Shown: piece after piece, positions 1-8,435 of the stretch | How the letters are laid out: the number at the start of each line of letters is the position of its first letter | Numbering within the stretch: position 1 is the first letter of the stretch | Source: Clostridia bacterium | GTDB lineage: Bacteria > Bacillota > Clostridia > Christensenellales > Aristaeellaceae | Length of the DNA: 42,395 nucleotides | Direction: 5' to 3' | Assembly (NCBI GenBank): GCA_017473345.1 | Contig: JAFULL010000053.1 | Span: forward strand, 1-42,395 | Program-made: the position numbers and the translations under genes | The notes under the pieces: model-generated | Told to the model about the DNA's origin: nothing | Databases searched by the model: none | Seen by the model: the letters and a program-made list of their open reading frames with translations, nothing else

Positions 1-32
1 AGGTTTGTACATTCGACTCATGGAGTGGAAAG

Positions 33-107
33 TGGAGCGGTAGACGAGATTCGAACTCGCGACATCCACCTTGGCAAGGTGGCACTCTACCACTGAGCTA
101 CTACCGC
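33..107 (-). tRNA. tRNA-Gly (GCC)
   Basis: Read on the minus strand this folds as a complete cloverleaf. The acceptor stem pairs GCGGTAG with CTACCGC, the D-arm contains GTAGCTCAGTGGTAGAG, the anticodon loop CTTGCCA carries GCC, and the T-arm reads GCGAGTTCGAATCTCGT. The discriminator base U is followed by a genomically encoded CCA (33-35). It is the last of three tRNA genes read leftwards from a promoter near 377-406. Confidence 0.97.
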
Positions 108-121
108 ACGTTCCACTTGAA

Positions 122-205
122 TGGTGCGGGCGAAGGGACTTGAACCCATACGCCATTTGGCACCAGATCCTAAGTCTGGCGCGTCTGCCATTCCGCCACG
201 CCCGC
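122..205 (-). tRNA. tRNA-Leu (TAG)
   Basis: A class II tRNA on the minus strand. The acceptor GCGGGCG pairs with CGCCCGC, the anticodon stem CCAGA/TCTGG encloses a loop with TAG, a long variable arm follows, and the T-arm reads GGGTTCAAGTCCC. CCA is encoded at 122-124. The long variable arm and anticodon both fit leucine. It lies between tRNA-Lys and tRNA-Gly and is probably processed from one transcript. Confidence 0.96.
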
Positions 206-224
206 ACGCCGGGAATAAGAGGAA

Positions 225-300
225 TGGTGACCCATCGGAGGCTCGAACTCCGGACACCTTGATTAAAAGTCAAGTGCTCTGCCAACTGAGCTAATGGGTC
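225..300 (-). tRNA. tRNA-Lys (TTT)
   Basis: A minus-strand cloverleaf. The acceptor GACCCAT pairs with ATGGGTC, the D-arm contains TTAGCTCAGTTGGCAGAG, the anticodon loop CTTTTAA carries TTT, and the T-arm reads CGGAGTTCGAGCCTCCG. CCA is encoded at 225-227. It is the promoter-proximal member of the cluster. Confidence 0.97.
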
Positions 301-376
301 ACACCCGGGGTGTTTACCGCAGAGACCGGCTACCAGACCCCTTGACACGGCCGAGGTTGTTCAAACCACGGGTGAT

Positions 377-406
377 ATAATACCACGCAGGAAGAGGAAT
401 TGTCAA
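377..406 (-). promoter_or_regulatory. Promoter of the tRNA cluster
   Basis: On the minus strand TTGACA (401-406) is followed after 18 bases by TATTAT (377-382). The start would fall near 370, about 70 bases before tRNA-Lys. The -35 box begins only about 10 bases past the acyltransferase stop, so the tRNAs have their own start rather than relying on read-through. Confidence 0.8.
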
Positions 407-415
407 CCCCTCTTT

Positions 416-1405
416 TCAGCTTTTTTTGGAAAAAATCCGCACTGCCTTTTCAACGACCAAATGATACAAAAGACCTGCAGCGACACTTGCTGCGCTCCAC
501 AGAAGCCAGTCTGCAGGATTATGACAAAGCCCATAACGCTTGCCAAGCAGTTCGATCCATGCATTGAAAAGAAAAATTTCAAAAGAAGCAGCACCGGCAT
601 ATGAAAGTGGTTTCACAATCCATCCGGGGCATTTCCCAAACAGCCATGCCAGGCTGACACAAAGCGGCGGAGTAATCAATACGAATGGATGCCAGTACAA
701 TGCATACGGAACAAGCAAGTCAGGCAGAAGGGAAAAGGCAATATACAGCGCAGCGAATCCAATCACGAAAGCGTTTGTCAATCCAAACACAAGCGTTTTT
801 TTGCACAATTGTGGCTGTTTCCAGCCCGCAGCAACCATGCCCAGAACAAAAACAGGCAGGCGTGAAATGGCCATATAAGCATCGGTATCAATAAAAGCGG
901 TTCCCATCATAAAGAGGAAACCAATCAGTAACAGAACCCGTTTCGGACAACAGTTTTCTTTTCCTAGAAACGCAAAGAAAACAGGAGCCAGTACCAGTGA
1001 CAGCATAAGGCCGCTGACGTACCAGTTGATATTTACTGGCGCGCCGCTGAAAAAGCCCACCATAAACAAATTTCCTGTCACCGTTCGGATTGCCGACGCC
1101 ATTCCCATCTTTGACAAAGGAATCATCACAACAAGCCATACAAGGCAAAAAGGGAGGTACGCAGGCAGCAGTCTGGCTGCACGTCTTTTTAAATAACTGC
1201 TGATATCACTGCTGCGCTCGAGTGAATGGTACAGTCCGAAACCGGAAAGAAAGAAGAAGATATCAACGCCGCAATAGCCAATTTGCTGTACATCAGCCAA
1301 AAAGCCGGACAACCCAAGCTTTGCATGAAAAAAAACGACCCAAAGGATTGCAAATCCCTTAATCTCATTGCGGTATCTGCGAAGGCTGTCCAGAATAGCC
1401 TGCAT
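416..1405 (-). CDS. Acyltransferase 3 family membrane protein (OafA/YrhL-like)
   Basis: This is a 329-residue polytopic membrane protein of the acyltransferase-3 family, which transfers acyl groups such as acetyl to surface polysaccharides or other extracytoplasmic acceptors. Residues near the N-terminus show the family pattern: a conserved His at the end of the first membrane helix (FAILWVVFFHA) and the FFFLSGFGLYHSL segment. Some eight to ten hydrophobic helices follow. I chose the ATG at 1405 because GGGGGAG sits just upstream; the reading frame stays open to 1468 but that stretch has no ribosome site and overlaps promoter sequence. It stands alone, divergent from the EndoQ-UvrD gene. The acceptor molecule cannot be told from the sequence. 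Confidence 0.85.
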   Translation of the reverse strand: MQAILDSLRRYRNEIKGFAILWVVFFHAKLGLSGFLADVQQIGYCGVDIFFFLSGFGLYHSLERSSDISSYLKRRAARLLPAYLPFCLVWLVVMIPLSKMGMASAIRTVTGNLFMVGFFSGAPVNINWYVSGLMLSLVLAPVFFAFLGKENCCPKRVLLLIGFLFMMGTAFIDTDAYMAISRLPVFVLGMVAAGWKQPQLCKKTLVFGLTNAFVIGFAALYIAFSLLPDLLVPYALYWHPFVLITPPLCVSLAWLFGKCPGWIVKPLSYAGAASFEIFLFNAWIELLGKRYGLCHNPADWLLWSAASVAAGLLYHLVVEKAVRIFSKKS

Positions 1406-1439
1406 GCTGCTCTCCCCCTTTACTTTCAGTTTATTAAAC

Positions 1440-1468
1440 CATATACAGCGGCAAAAAGCAATGTACAA
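1440..1468 (-). promoter_or_regulatory. Possible promoter of the acyltransferase gene
   Basis: The minus strand reads TTGTAC (1463-1468), 17 bases, then TATATG (1440-1445). Spacing is ideal but both boxes are imperfect. The -35 box would overlap the -35 region of the divergent EndoQ-UvrD promoter. Confidence 0.35.
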
Positions 1469-1490
1469 CAGGCCGTTTGAGCGCTATAAT
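1462..1490 (+). promoter_or_regulatory. Promoter of the EndoQ-UvrD gene
   Basis: A perfect TATAAT (1485-1490) is preceded at 17 bases by TGTACA (1462-1467, 4 of 6 matches to TTGACA). The start would be near 1497, giving a leader of about 30 bases. Confidence 0.6.
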
Positions 1491-1526
1491 GGATATGTTA
1501 ACCAAACAGCATTGCGAGGTTCGTTC

Positions 1527-4500
1527 ATGCACATTGCCGATTTACATATTCACTCACGTTTTTCCCGTGCCACAAGCCGTGACTGCGATGCGCCGCATCT
1601 TGATCTTTGGGCGCGCCGCAAGGGTATTGGCCTGATTGGCACAGGTGACTTTACACATCCTGCCTGGAGACAGGAACTCCGCGATATGCTCGTTCCTGCC
1701 GAAGAAGGATTGTATCGCCTGAAAGAGGAGCTCGTTTTCCCCTGTGAGGTACAGGCTTCTGCTCCCCGTTTCGTCGTTTCAGGCGAAATCAGCACCATAT
1801 ACAAACGAGGCGGCAAAACCCGCAAGGTACACCACGTTATCCTGCTTCCCGGTCTGGACGAAGCAGAAGAGCTGTCCCACAGGCTGGAAGCCATCGGAAA
1901 TCTGCACAGCGACGGCCGGCCGATTCTGGGACTTGACAGCCGGGATCTGCTTGAGATCATCCTTGAATGCTGCCCGCGGGCCATTTACATTCCCGCGCAT
2001 ATCTGGACGCCTCATTTTTCATTATTCGGTGCGTTCTCTGATTTTTCAACCGTTGAAGAATGCTTTGCGGATATGACGCCCTATATCCACGCTATGGAGA
2101 CAGGTCTCTCATCTGATCCATTGATGAACCGTCGCCTTTCTATGCTGGATCAGTATACGCTTGTTTCCAATTCCGACGCCCATTCCCCTGCGAAACTGGG
2201 CCGCGAAGCCAATCTGCTCGATTGTGAAATGTCCTTTCCCGCTTTGAAACGCGCCATTGAAACCGGCGAAGGTTTTCACGGAACGGTTGAATTTTATCCC
2301 GAAGAAGGAAAATATCATCTGGACGGCCATCGCAACTGCCACTGTTGTCTTGAACCGGCTCAGACGGTTGCTCTGGGTGGACGCTGCCCTGTCTGCGGGC
2401 GAAAACTCACCGTAGGTGTTTTGCATCGTGTGGAGGCGCTTGCAGACCGCAGTGAGCCTGCTTACCTTTCAAAGCCTTTCGAAAGCCTGATGCCTCTGCC
2501 TGAACTTCTGGCAGACTGTATGGGCGTTTCCGCTGCCTCCAAACGTGTTGAAGCTGCCTATTTCGCTCTTCTGAAAAAGCTCGGCCCTGAATTCGATATC
2601 CTGCGTACCCTTCCGCTTGATACAGTACGCAGTGCAGCCGGTGATGCCGTAGCGGAAGGACTGCGCCGGCTGCGTGAGGGTCACGTCATCCGAAACGCCG
2701 GTTATGACGGAGAATATGGAACCATTCGTCTGTTTGAACCCGGCGAGCTGGAACGTTTTCTTGGCCAGACTTCGCTGATTGGTCTGGCAGGTCTGGCCGA
2801 AAAAAAGACTTTTGACAGCAGTGGCGTAAAACGCAAACAGGTTGCCTCCGAAAACAAAATTCCAGCTGCTGCAATGCTTAATGAAGGGCAGAGTGCCGCT
2901 GTTCATACGCAATCCTCCAGTACTGCTGTCATTGCAGGCCCGGGTACAGGCAAAACCAAAACCCTTGTTTCCCGAATTGCACAGTTGATTGAAGAGGGCG
3001 TTCTTCCAGGCGAAATCACAGCCGTCACCTTTACCCGTCAGGCAGCAAAGGAAATGCTGGAGCGCCTGACGGCGCAGCTTGGAAAGAAAGCTGTAAAGGG
3101 GTTGACGGTAGGCACATTTCACGCCATCTGCATGACGCTGATTCCACCAAAACCCATTGTAACACGGGCACAATCGCTCGACATTCTCACAAACCTTCTG
3201 GAAGAGCACGAAGCCCGGCTTTCCCCTGCCGAGTGTCTGCGCCGACTGTCGCTTTACAAAAACAATCTTTGCCGCCTCCTGCCTGATGATCACGGTCTGC
3301 CTCAGTGGCTGCCCGGTGCTTATGCGCAGCGGCTGGAAGTGCTTGGCCTGCGGGATTTGGATGACGTGCTTCTGGATGCGCTGAATGCAACTGTAAAAAA
3401 GCAGTTCACCCATCTGCTTGTGGATGAATTTCAGGATATCAATGCCGTACAGCACCAACTTGTCATGCATTGGAGCAAAAAAAGCAAAAGTCTATTTGTC
3501 ATCGGCGATCCGGATCAGGCTATCTACGGCTTCCGCGGTGCACAGGCTGATTGTTTCGATCGTTTTCTGGCTGTTCGTCCGGAAACCGAACTGATCCGCC
3601 TGCATGAAAACTACCGTTCCTCACCGCAGATCCTTGAAGCGGCGCTGAATGTTATCCGCCGCAATCCCGGCATGGAACGCGAGTTAACCGCACATCAGCC
3701 GGATGGCGCGACGCTTCGGATGATGCAGGCACCTGACGGCTTCTCAGAAGCCATATGGATTGCCAAGGAAATCTCCGGTATGGTCGGCGGCGTGGATATG
3801 CTGGAGGCACATCACACAGGGACAGAACGAAATGTCATCCGCTCTTTTTCTGATATTGCCATCCTCTGCCGTACGCACAGACAGTTGGAGCAGATTGAAA
3901 ACGCACTGACCCATGACAGTATTCCGTGTATCATTACAGGCCATGATGATTTTCTGTCATCCAAAACCGTACAGGGCATGCTTGGTTTTTTTACCAGCCT
4001 TTGTGATCCATCTGACAGTGCTTCTCTGCATACTGCATTTGCACATTTGTGGTATCTGCCTGCTGAACTTGCCCAGCGCGCCTCAGTCGCACTTGCGTCG
4101 CACGTTTCAAACGAGCTTAACTTTGATGTCATCCGCGAAGAACTGGCGGATTTCCCGCTGACCATGCCATGGGTTGATGCTGCCCAGCAGTTGTACCGCA
4201 GCCGTGAAAAGCCAAGAAAGCAGCTGGAAAGGCTGGCTGCACTTTGCTCTGTTGACAGTGAAGCGGTCGATAAGCTGCTGAATGCAGCTGTTTTCTATGA
4301 CAGTATGACCGAGCTGATCTCAGCTCTCCGAACCTGCGGCGAGGGGGATATCAGCCGCGTTTGCGGCAGCATCTATGCATCCGGCGCTGTACAGCTGATG
4401 ACATTGCATGCTGCCAAAGGCCTGGAATTTCCTGTGGTTTTTTTGGCTGGCATCACCGAAGGGGTCTTCCCTCTGGAAAACGCGCATTCTGTGTGTGACA

Positions 4501-4676
4501 TTGAAGAAGAGCGTCGTCTGTTCTTTGTTGGCATCACGCGTGCCAAAGAAGAGCTGATTGCAAGTTGTTCAGGCAATCCATCGTTTTTCTGGAACGAGCT
4601 GCCCGCCTCCGCCGTGCGCGGCTCCATTCGTGCGCGCAACCGAATACCCAAAATGGAGCAGCTGACGTTGTTCTGA
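1527..4676 (+). CDS. Endonuclease Q-like PHP nuclease fused to UvrD/PcrA-type helicase
   Basis: This 1049-residue protein has two complete halves. Residues 1 to about 400 match the TIGR00375/EndoQ PHP nuclease family: HxH at H7/H9, GTGDFTHP, the SGE, VHH and IPAH metal-ligand motifs, SNSDAH, then a four-Cys zinc knuckle (C271, C274, C287, C290). EndoQ enzymes nick DNA 5' of deaminated bases (uracil, hypoxanthine, xanthine). From about residue 450 an SF1A helicase follows: Walker A GPGTGKT (471-477), VGTFHA, DEFQD, GDPDQAIYGFRGA, HENYRS, LHAAKGLEF and VGITRAKEEL. The start at 1527 is chosen because MHIADLHIHS is the normal PHP N-terminus; the open frame extends back to 1368 through the promoter. 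It is transcribed alone. The inferred job is to nick at a damaged base and unwind the strand for repair. Confidence 0.9.
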   Translation: MHIADLHIHSRFSRATSRDCDAPHLDLWARRKGIGLIGTGDFTHPAWRQELRDMLVPAEEGLYRLKEELVFPCEVQASAPRFVVSGEISTIYKRGGKTRKVHHVILLPGLDEAEELSHRLEAIGNLHSDGRPILGLDSRDLLEIILECCPRAIYIPAHIWTPHFSLFGAFSDFSTVEECFADMTPYIHAMETGLSSDPLMNRRLSMLDQYTLVSNSDAHSPAKLGREANLLDCEMSFPALKRAIETGEGFHGTVEFYPEEGKYHLDGHRNCHCCLEPAQTVALGGRCPVCGRKLTVGVLHRVEALADRSEPAYLSKPFESLMPLPELLADCMGVSAASKRVEAAYFALLKKLGPEFDILRTLPLDTVRSAAGDAVAEGLRRLREGHVIRNAGYDGEYGTIRLFEPGELERFLGQTSLIGLAGLAEKKTFDSSGVKRKQVASENKIPAAAMLNEGQSAAVHTQSSSTAVIAGPGTGKTKTLVSRIAQLIEEGVLPGEITAVTFTRQAAKEMLERLTAQLGKKAVKGLTVGTFHAICMTLIPPKPIVTRAQSLDILTNLLEEHEARLSPAECLRRLSLYKNNLCRLLPDDHGLPQWLPGAYAQRLEVLGLRDLDDVLLDALNATVKKQFTHLLVDEFQDINAVQHQLVMHWSKKSKSLFVIGDPDQAIYGFRGAQADCFDRFLAVRPETELIRLHENYRSSPQILEAALNVIRRNPGMERELTAHQPDGATLRMMQAPDGFSEAIWIAKEISGMVGGVDMLEAHHTGTERNVIRSFSDIAILCRTHRQLEQIENALTHDSIPCIITGHDDFLSSKTVQGMLGFFTSLCDPSDSASLHTAFAHLWYLPAELAQRASVALASHVSNELNFDVIREELADFPLTMPWVDAAQQLYRSREKPRKQLERLAALCSVDSEAVDKLLNAAVFYDSMTELISALRTCGEGDISRVCGSIYASGAVQLMTLHAAKGLEFPVVFLAGITEGVFPLENAHSVCDIEEERRLFFVGITRAKEELIASCSGNPSFFWNELPASAVRGSIRARNRIPKMEQLTLF

Positions 4677-4713
4677 AAAAAATGCTTTCCCTCAAAACAG
4701 GGAAAGCATTTTT
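4676..4713. terminator. Bidirectional terminator
   Basis: A 12-bp perfect stem (4681-4692 with 4699-4710, loop of 6) is flanked by an A-run on the left and Ts on the right, so it can end transcription of the helicase gene (plus) and of the methyltransferase-like gene (minus). Confidence 0.85.
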
Positions 4714-4718
4714 AGTCA

Positions 4719-5783
4719 TTATCTTTTTGTAACTTCCAAAGGAATGTATTCAGCAATCCTTTTTAAGTTTTCATCACCGAGAACACTTCTCAGCTCTTCT
4801 GCACTGCCGACCCGCCCAATTGTTTTAAGCATGGGTCCTTCTGTTTTCTCAGCAATTTCCATAAGCGCCATGCCTCTCAGCCATGCCAGCATGCTGGGCT
4901 CGATCCAGTACAGAAATTCTGTTCCCGGAGAGTGCTTTTCAAGTCTCTTCATACGCAGATACATCTCAACGCCATCCAGCACGTCATGCCATATATCCAC
5001 ATAGGCACAGTCAAAATGTTCGGTGCCCATCTGTTCTGCATAAACATATGCATCCGCCTCAATAACCTTTACCTTCTCCGCGTGAGGAAACTGCGGCAGA
5101 ATAAATTCACAGAAAAGCGAAATCACATCTTTTTCACGCTCGACGACAACGACCTGCGAAACGTCTTCTTTTTCAGAAGCCATAAAAGCATAATAGCCAA
5201 GCCCCATGCCGAAAACAACCGTTTTTCCGTGAGCCTTTCTGATGTCTGCCGTCATGGTGTTGATTTCGCTCGGGGTAACGGTCATCCATTCACGGCCGTT
5301 TTCTTCCACCATTGGTGCACGGAACGATTCTTTGAAAAAACCAGTCTGCGGTATTTCACGTCCGTCAGGCAGCACAAGAAGATCATCTGAGGTAAACAGT
5401 TCGTAAGGCTCTATCGTTTTATAGCCCATCTTCCATTTTCCGCGTTTCAATTCAGGCAGGCGGATAGTTTGATAATAGGGATCCTTTCTGCATTCATTTG
5501 CATCCAGCAAATGAATCGCATGCCGAAAATAACGTTCTTCCAGAATGCGGTCGTCGTTGTTTTCCTCAGCGTTCAGGCCGCAGGCGGCGCTTACAAGCAG
5601 ACGGCACGCTGTTTGTTCATCAATACCGCACTCTTCCGTAAGGCTTTTGATATCATCTGTTTTGATAAAACGGGGACAAATATTCAAATAGCTGCTGAAC
5701 AGTTCCAATGCACGCAGATTGTATTCCGCCGTCTGCAGTATCTCAGCCAGCCCTGTCTGCTCAGCTGGCGAAAAAAGATTCAT
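4719..5783 (-). CDS. SAM-dependent methyltransferase-like protein (spermidine synthase-like fold)
   Basis: The 354-residue product has a class I methyltransferase core in its second half: motif I VVFGMGLGYYAF (189-200), a strand ending in an acidic residue (VVVVEREKD, E215), VIEADAYVYAE (240-250) and FDCAYVDIWHD (257-267). The arrangement resembles spermidine synthase-like proteins, but I cannot name a substrate. The N-terminal 170 residues are helical and not recognised. The start at 5783 follows GAGGAAAACGC. It is the last gene of the 7399-4719 operon, 14 bases after the MBL-fold gene, and ends at a strong terminator. Methyltransferase activity is inferred from motif I only. Confidence 0.65.
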   Translation of the reverse strand: MNLFSPAEQTGLAEILQTAEYNLRALELFSSYLNICPRFIKTDDIKSLTEECGIDEQTACRLLVSAACGLNAEENNDDRILEERYFRHAIHLLDANECRKDPYYQTIRLPELKRGKWKMGYKTIEPYELFTSDDLLVLPDGREIPQTGFFKESFRAPMVEENGREWMTVTPSEINTMTADIRKAHGKTVVFGMGLGYYAFMASEKEDVSQVVVVEREKDVISLFCEFILPQFPHAEKVKVIEADAYVYAEQMGTEHFDCAYVDIWHDVLDGVEMYLRMKRLEKHSPGTEFLYWIEPSMLAWLRGMALMEIAEKTEGPMLKTIGRVGSAEELRSVLGDENLKRIAEYIPLEVTKR

Positions 5784-5797
5784 GCGTTTTCCTCTTT

Positions 5798-6448
5798 TCA
5801 GGCCTCAGGCAAAATTTGCAGTGTGACCACAGCAGGACGTTCATTGACGTCCGCCTTTGCAATCCGGATCAGCGGCATTTGCGTATCCTGCGCCTTGACC
5901 CTGCTAAGAAACTCATCAACGCCGCTGACGGGCATTTCCATATCGTAGTGCGTGCGGTAGTGCATGGGAATGACGACTGTTGGCGACAACAGTCGGCAGA
6001 CCTCAACCGCTTCGGCAGAATCGATGGTATAATACCCGCCAACCGGCAGCATCAGCACATCCAGATGGCCGATCTGCGCCAGCTGTTTCGCATCCGGCAA
6101 ATGACCCAGGTCGCCGGCGTGCCCAACGCGCAACCCTTCGCTTTCAACAACGAAAAACACATTTGCCCCGCGCTTCGTTCCTTGTGCATCATCATGCCAG
6201 GTTGAAACACCGCGGACGGTAAAACCTTCGGCAAGTTTGTGCACGCCGGGCTGATCGATGCAAACAGCCCCGGGCTGCAGGCTGGAAATGCCGTCATGAT
6301 CATGGTGATGGTGGCTCATCAGACAAACATCAGCTTTCACACTGCGCCTGGGATAATCGTAGAAATCGCCATACGGATCAAATGCAATAACGTTTCCGTT
6401 CTCCAGCGTCATTGTAAAAAAAGCATGTCCATAATATTTCAGGATCAT
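5798..6448 (-). CDS. MBL-fold metal-dependent hydrolase (UPF0173-like)
   Basis: This 216-residue protein is a compact metallo-beta-lactamase-fold hydrolase. It shows the HxHxDH metal site as HHHHDH (H46, H48, D50, H51), the third ligand region around GHAGDLGH (H110, D113), and the C-terminal ligand in IPMHYRTH (H163). The opening MILKYYGHAFFTMTLENG is typical of the UPF0173/UlaG-like branch, whose natural substrates are mostly unknown. Its ATG overlaps the stop of the preceding gene (ATGA), implying translational coupling. It is cytoplasmic, with no signal peptide. Confidence 0.85.
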   Translation of the reverse strand: MILKYYGHAFFTMTLENGNVIAFDPYGDFYDYPRRSVKADVCLMSHHHHDHDGISSLQPGAVCIDQPGVHKLAEGFTVRGVSTWHDDAQGTKRGANVFFVVESEGLRVGHAGDLGHLPDAKQLAQIGHLDVLMLPVGGYYTIDSAEAVEVCRLLSPTVVIPMHYRTHYDMEMPVSGVDEFLSRVKAQDTQMPLIRIAKADVNERPAVVTLQILPEA

Positions 6449-6972
6449 ATTTGCATCTCCTTTTCAATCAGCCATGCCGCAAGAATACGGCCAGCCATAT
6501 AGGCTCCCTGTTCGCCGTTTCGCAACAGCGCCGCAGCATTTTCGTGTATGGCTGTGATTGCCCGAAGCAGTTTTTCTTCCTGCTCTGTCATCAGTTTCAA
6601 AAGCCGTCTGGCCGGACGAAGATCCTGTTCGTTTTCAGAATGCAGCATCCAAAGCCGACAAAGCGCATACGCGACATGATATTGTTCCCGAATCGGAATG
6701 GTTGGAATCTGTTGCGGCAGCTCTACGGCGATTTCCTCCCATCTTTGGGCGGACCAGTCCAAATGCCACAGGTTGTTTTTTTCACCAGCACAGCAGCTGA
6801 TCCCATGCAGTTCAAGCAGCTTAAGTACTGCATGATGCTGCGTGTTTCGTCTTGGAAAATCCGTAACCCACAGTGCGTCGTCCGACTGATCCATCCGTAA
6901 AAAGCAGTTGCCTCCTGCTTTTTGCAGCAGTTTGAAAACCTCCGCCTGCTCTTTTTTCAAATCAGGCGTCAT
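6445..6972 (-). CDS. Hypothetical protein, 175 aa
   Basis: I do not recognise this protein. It is soluble and mostly helical, with a basic-acidic N-terminal helix (KKEQAEVFKLLQKAGG), several Trp residues in the middle, and a long helical C-terminal half ending in ALLRNGEQGAYMAGRILAAWLIEKEM. The N-terminal half alternates helices and short strands in a way that could be a winged helix, but that is a guess. Its start overlaps the end of the DUF1934 gene by 11 bases and its stop overlaps the MBL gene start, so it is a coupled middle gene of the operon. Conservation of position would be the main clue to its role. Confidence 0.75.
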   Translation of the reverse strand: MTPDLKKEQAEVFKLLQKAGGNCFLRMDQSDDALWVTDFPRRNTQHHAVLKLLELHGISCCAGEKNNLWHLDWSAQRWEEIAVELPQQIPTIPIREQYHVAYALCRLWMLHSENEQDLRPARRLLKLMTEQEEKLLRAITAIHENAAALLRNGEQGAYMAGRILAAWLIEKEMQI

Positions 6973-7399
6973 TCTGTCTCACCAGGCGCAGCTGCATATC
7001 GTGCATTGCAGCAAACTTTCCGTTCAGATCCAGCTGATAGCTCAGCTCTATGCATCCTCCGTTTTCATCAAGATCATAACGCAGCTTGGTGCAGTACACC
7101 GCCAGTTCCATATCACCATAAGGCGTATGATACATCCCCTCATACCGTCCGCCCATGCGAAACACCATCTGCGTGGAATACACACCGCCGCGCGCCATGG
7201 TCAGGCATTCATTTTCAATACGCACCTCCACCTTCTGCGATGGAGCACTTTCGTCGATGGTTTCCTCGTAGCGGATTACTGCAAGTTCATCTTCGATATC
7301 CATTTCACCCGAGGTGAGCATAGTCATGGTCTCGTCTTCAGCCACCTCATCCCGATGAGCATTGGACGAAATGGAAATCAGCACAGGAATCGTCACCAT
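6962..7399 (-). CDS. DUF1934 family protein (YwiB-like beta-barrel)
   Basis: The 145-residue product matches the DUF1934/YwiB family by pattern: a beta-rich protein with ISISSNAHRD near the start, the central GGVYSTQMVFRMGGRYEGMYHTPYGDMEL segment, and a terminal strand pair ending ELSYQLDLNGKF. Members are small cytoplasmic calycin-like barrels of unknown function that are widespread in Firmicutes. The start follows AAGGGGGAAAACG. It is the first gene of the minus-strand operon and is divergent from ispE, with 79 bases between starts. Confidence 0.85.
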   Translation of the reverse strand: MVTIPVLISISSNAHRDEVAEDETMTMLTSGEMDIEDELAVIRYEETIDESAPSQKVEVRIENECLTMARGGVYSTQMVFRMGGRYEGMYHTPYGDMELAVYCTKLRYDLDENGGCIELSYQLDLNGKFAAMHDMQLRLVRQNDA

Positions 7400-7414
7400 A
7401 AGGCGTTTTCCCCC

Positions 7415-7443
7415 TTAACAGTTGCTTCAAAAACTGGTATACT
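7415..7443 (+). promoter_or_regulatory. Promoter of ispE
   Basis: TTAACA (7415-7420), 17 bases, TATACT (7438-7443): five of six matches in each box. The predicted start is near 7450, giving a leader of about 30 bases before ispE. Confidence 0.7.
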
Positions 7444-7449
7444 ATTGTA

Positions 7450-7479
7450 ACTATACCACACAGAAAGGGTGGCATGCAA
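7450..7479 (-). promoter_or_regulatory. Possible promoter of the DUF1934 operon
   Basis: The minus strand reads TTGCAT (7474-7479), 18 bases, TATAGT (7450-7455). The -10 is good, the -35 weak. It would overlap the ispE leader, so the two divergent promoters would face each other across about 40 bases. Confidence 0.35.
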
Positions 7480-8399
7480 TGCTTTGTCTCAAAGCGCACG
7501 CCAAAATCAACTGGACGCTGGATATCCTTGGAAGGCGTGACGACGGGTATCATATCATGGATATGCTCATGCAAAGCGTAGACATGCACGACACGCTTAC
7601 CATCGAACAAGCAGAAGAACTGACGCTGGAAGGCACAACCCATCAGCTTAACGCCGCTCATGATACAGATGAGCTTTCCTCCGGCGTGGTAACGTATGAC
7701 GAAAAGAATTTGGTCTACCGTGCGGCAAAGCTGCTGAAAGACCGTTACAACGTCAAAACCGGTGCCCGAATGCTGCTCGAAAAATGCATTCCCTCCGGGG
7801 CGGGCATGGGTGGAGGAAGCGCTGATGCAGCTGCTGCGCTCAGAGGGCTCAATCAGTTGTGGAATTTGCAGCTTTCTGACAAGGAACTGCTCAAAATCGG
7901 TCTATCTCTGGGAGCGGATATTCCCTTTATGCTCACAGGCGGTCTTGCGCGTGTAGGCGGCATTGGTGAGGAAATCACAACGCTTTCCCCTGCTCCCCTG
8001 CTGTGGCTGGTAATGCTGCAGCCCTGCGGAGGCCTGAGTACCAAAGAAGTCTTCACAGCTTTTGATGCACTCGATCCAGTGAACATTCGCCGTCCCCGTA
8101 CAGAGGATGCTCAGGTCGCGCTGCTATCGGGCGATATCAACCGTCTGGGCAAAGCTATGGACAATGTGCTGGAAGGCGTCAGTATACCGGTCCGTCCAGC
8201 CATTGCGCAGGCGGCAAATGCGCTGGAAGAATGCGGTGCAGTGCGCGGTATGATGACTGGCAGCGGTTCCGTCGTATACGGCATTTTCGAAAAAGAAGAT
8301 GATGCGTGCCGCACCTGTGCAGAAATGCAGATACTTTCCGAGAAAAATGGCTGGGGTCAGGTGTGGGTAACGCATACCATCTCTCAGGCATGGGGTTAA
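7479..8399 (+). CDS. ispE: 4-diphosphocytidyl-2-C-methyl-D-erythritol kinase
   Basis: IspE phosphorylates CDP-methylerythritol at the 2-hydroxyl, the ATP-using step of the non-mevalonate isoprenoid pathway. The 306-residue length is normal for the family. It opens with the substrate-site segment LKAHAKINWTLDILGRR (K9), carries the GHMP-kinase phosphate loop PSGAGMGGGSADAAAA (105-120) and the catalytic Asp region LGADIPF (D147), and ends with the GHMP motif MTGSGSVVYG. The ATG at 7479 is chosen because it follows GAAAGGGTGG and gives the canonical N-terminus; the open frame reaches back to 7422. No other pathway gene is in the window. Confidence 0.95.
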   Translation: MLCLKAHAKINWTLDILGRRDDGYHIMDMLMQSVDMHDTLTIEQAEELTLEGTTHQLNAAHDTDELSSGVVTYDEKNLVYRAAKLLKDRYNVKTGARMLLEKCIPSGAGMGGGSADAAAALRGLNQLWNLQLSDKELLKIGLSLGADIPFMLTGGLARVGGIGEEITTLSPAPLLWLVMLQPCGGLSTKEVFTAFDALDPVNIRRPRTEDAQVALLSGDINRLGKAMDNVLEGVSIPVRPAIAQAANALEECGAVRGMMTGSGSVVYGIFEKEDDACRTCAEMQILSEKNGWGQVWVTHTISQAWG

Positions 8400-8406
8400 A
8401 AAGCAT

Positions 8407-8435
8407 TTGCAATCATTGCATAAAACGTTTATAAT
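8407..8435 (+). promoter_or_regulatory. Promoter of the cyclophilin gene, with nested TGCAAT repeats
   Basis: TTGCAA (8407-8412), exactly 17 bases, then a perfect TATAAT (8430-8435). The hexamer TGCAAT occurs at 8408-8413 and 8435-8440 and inverted as ATTGCA at 8415-8420, so dyads overlap both boxes. The palindrome AAACGTTT lies between them. Confidence 0.8.

Noticed and set aside
342..381. TTGACA followed by TATAAT on the plus strand in the tRNA leader
   Set aside because: The spacing is 28 bases, far from 16-18. The real promoter is on the opposite strand.
2469..3470. A 333-codon open frame opposite the helicase gene
   Set aside because: Antisense of well-supported EndoQ-UvrD sequence, without motif or promoter.
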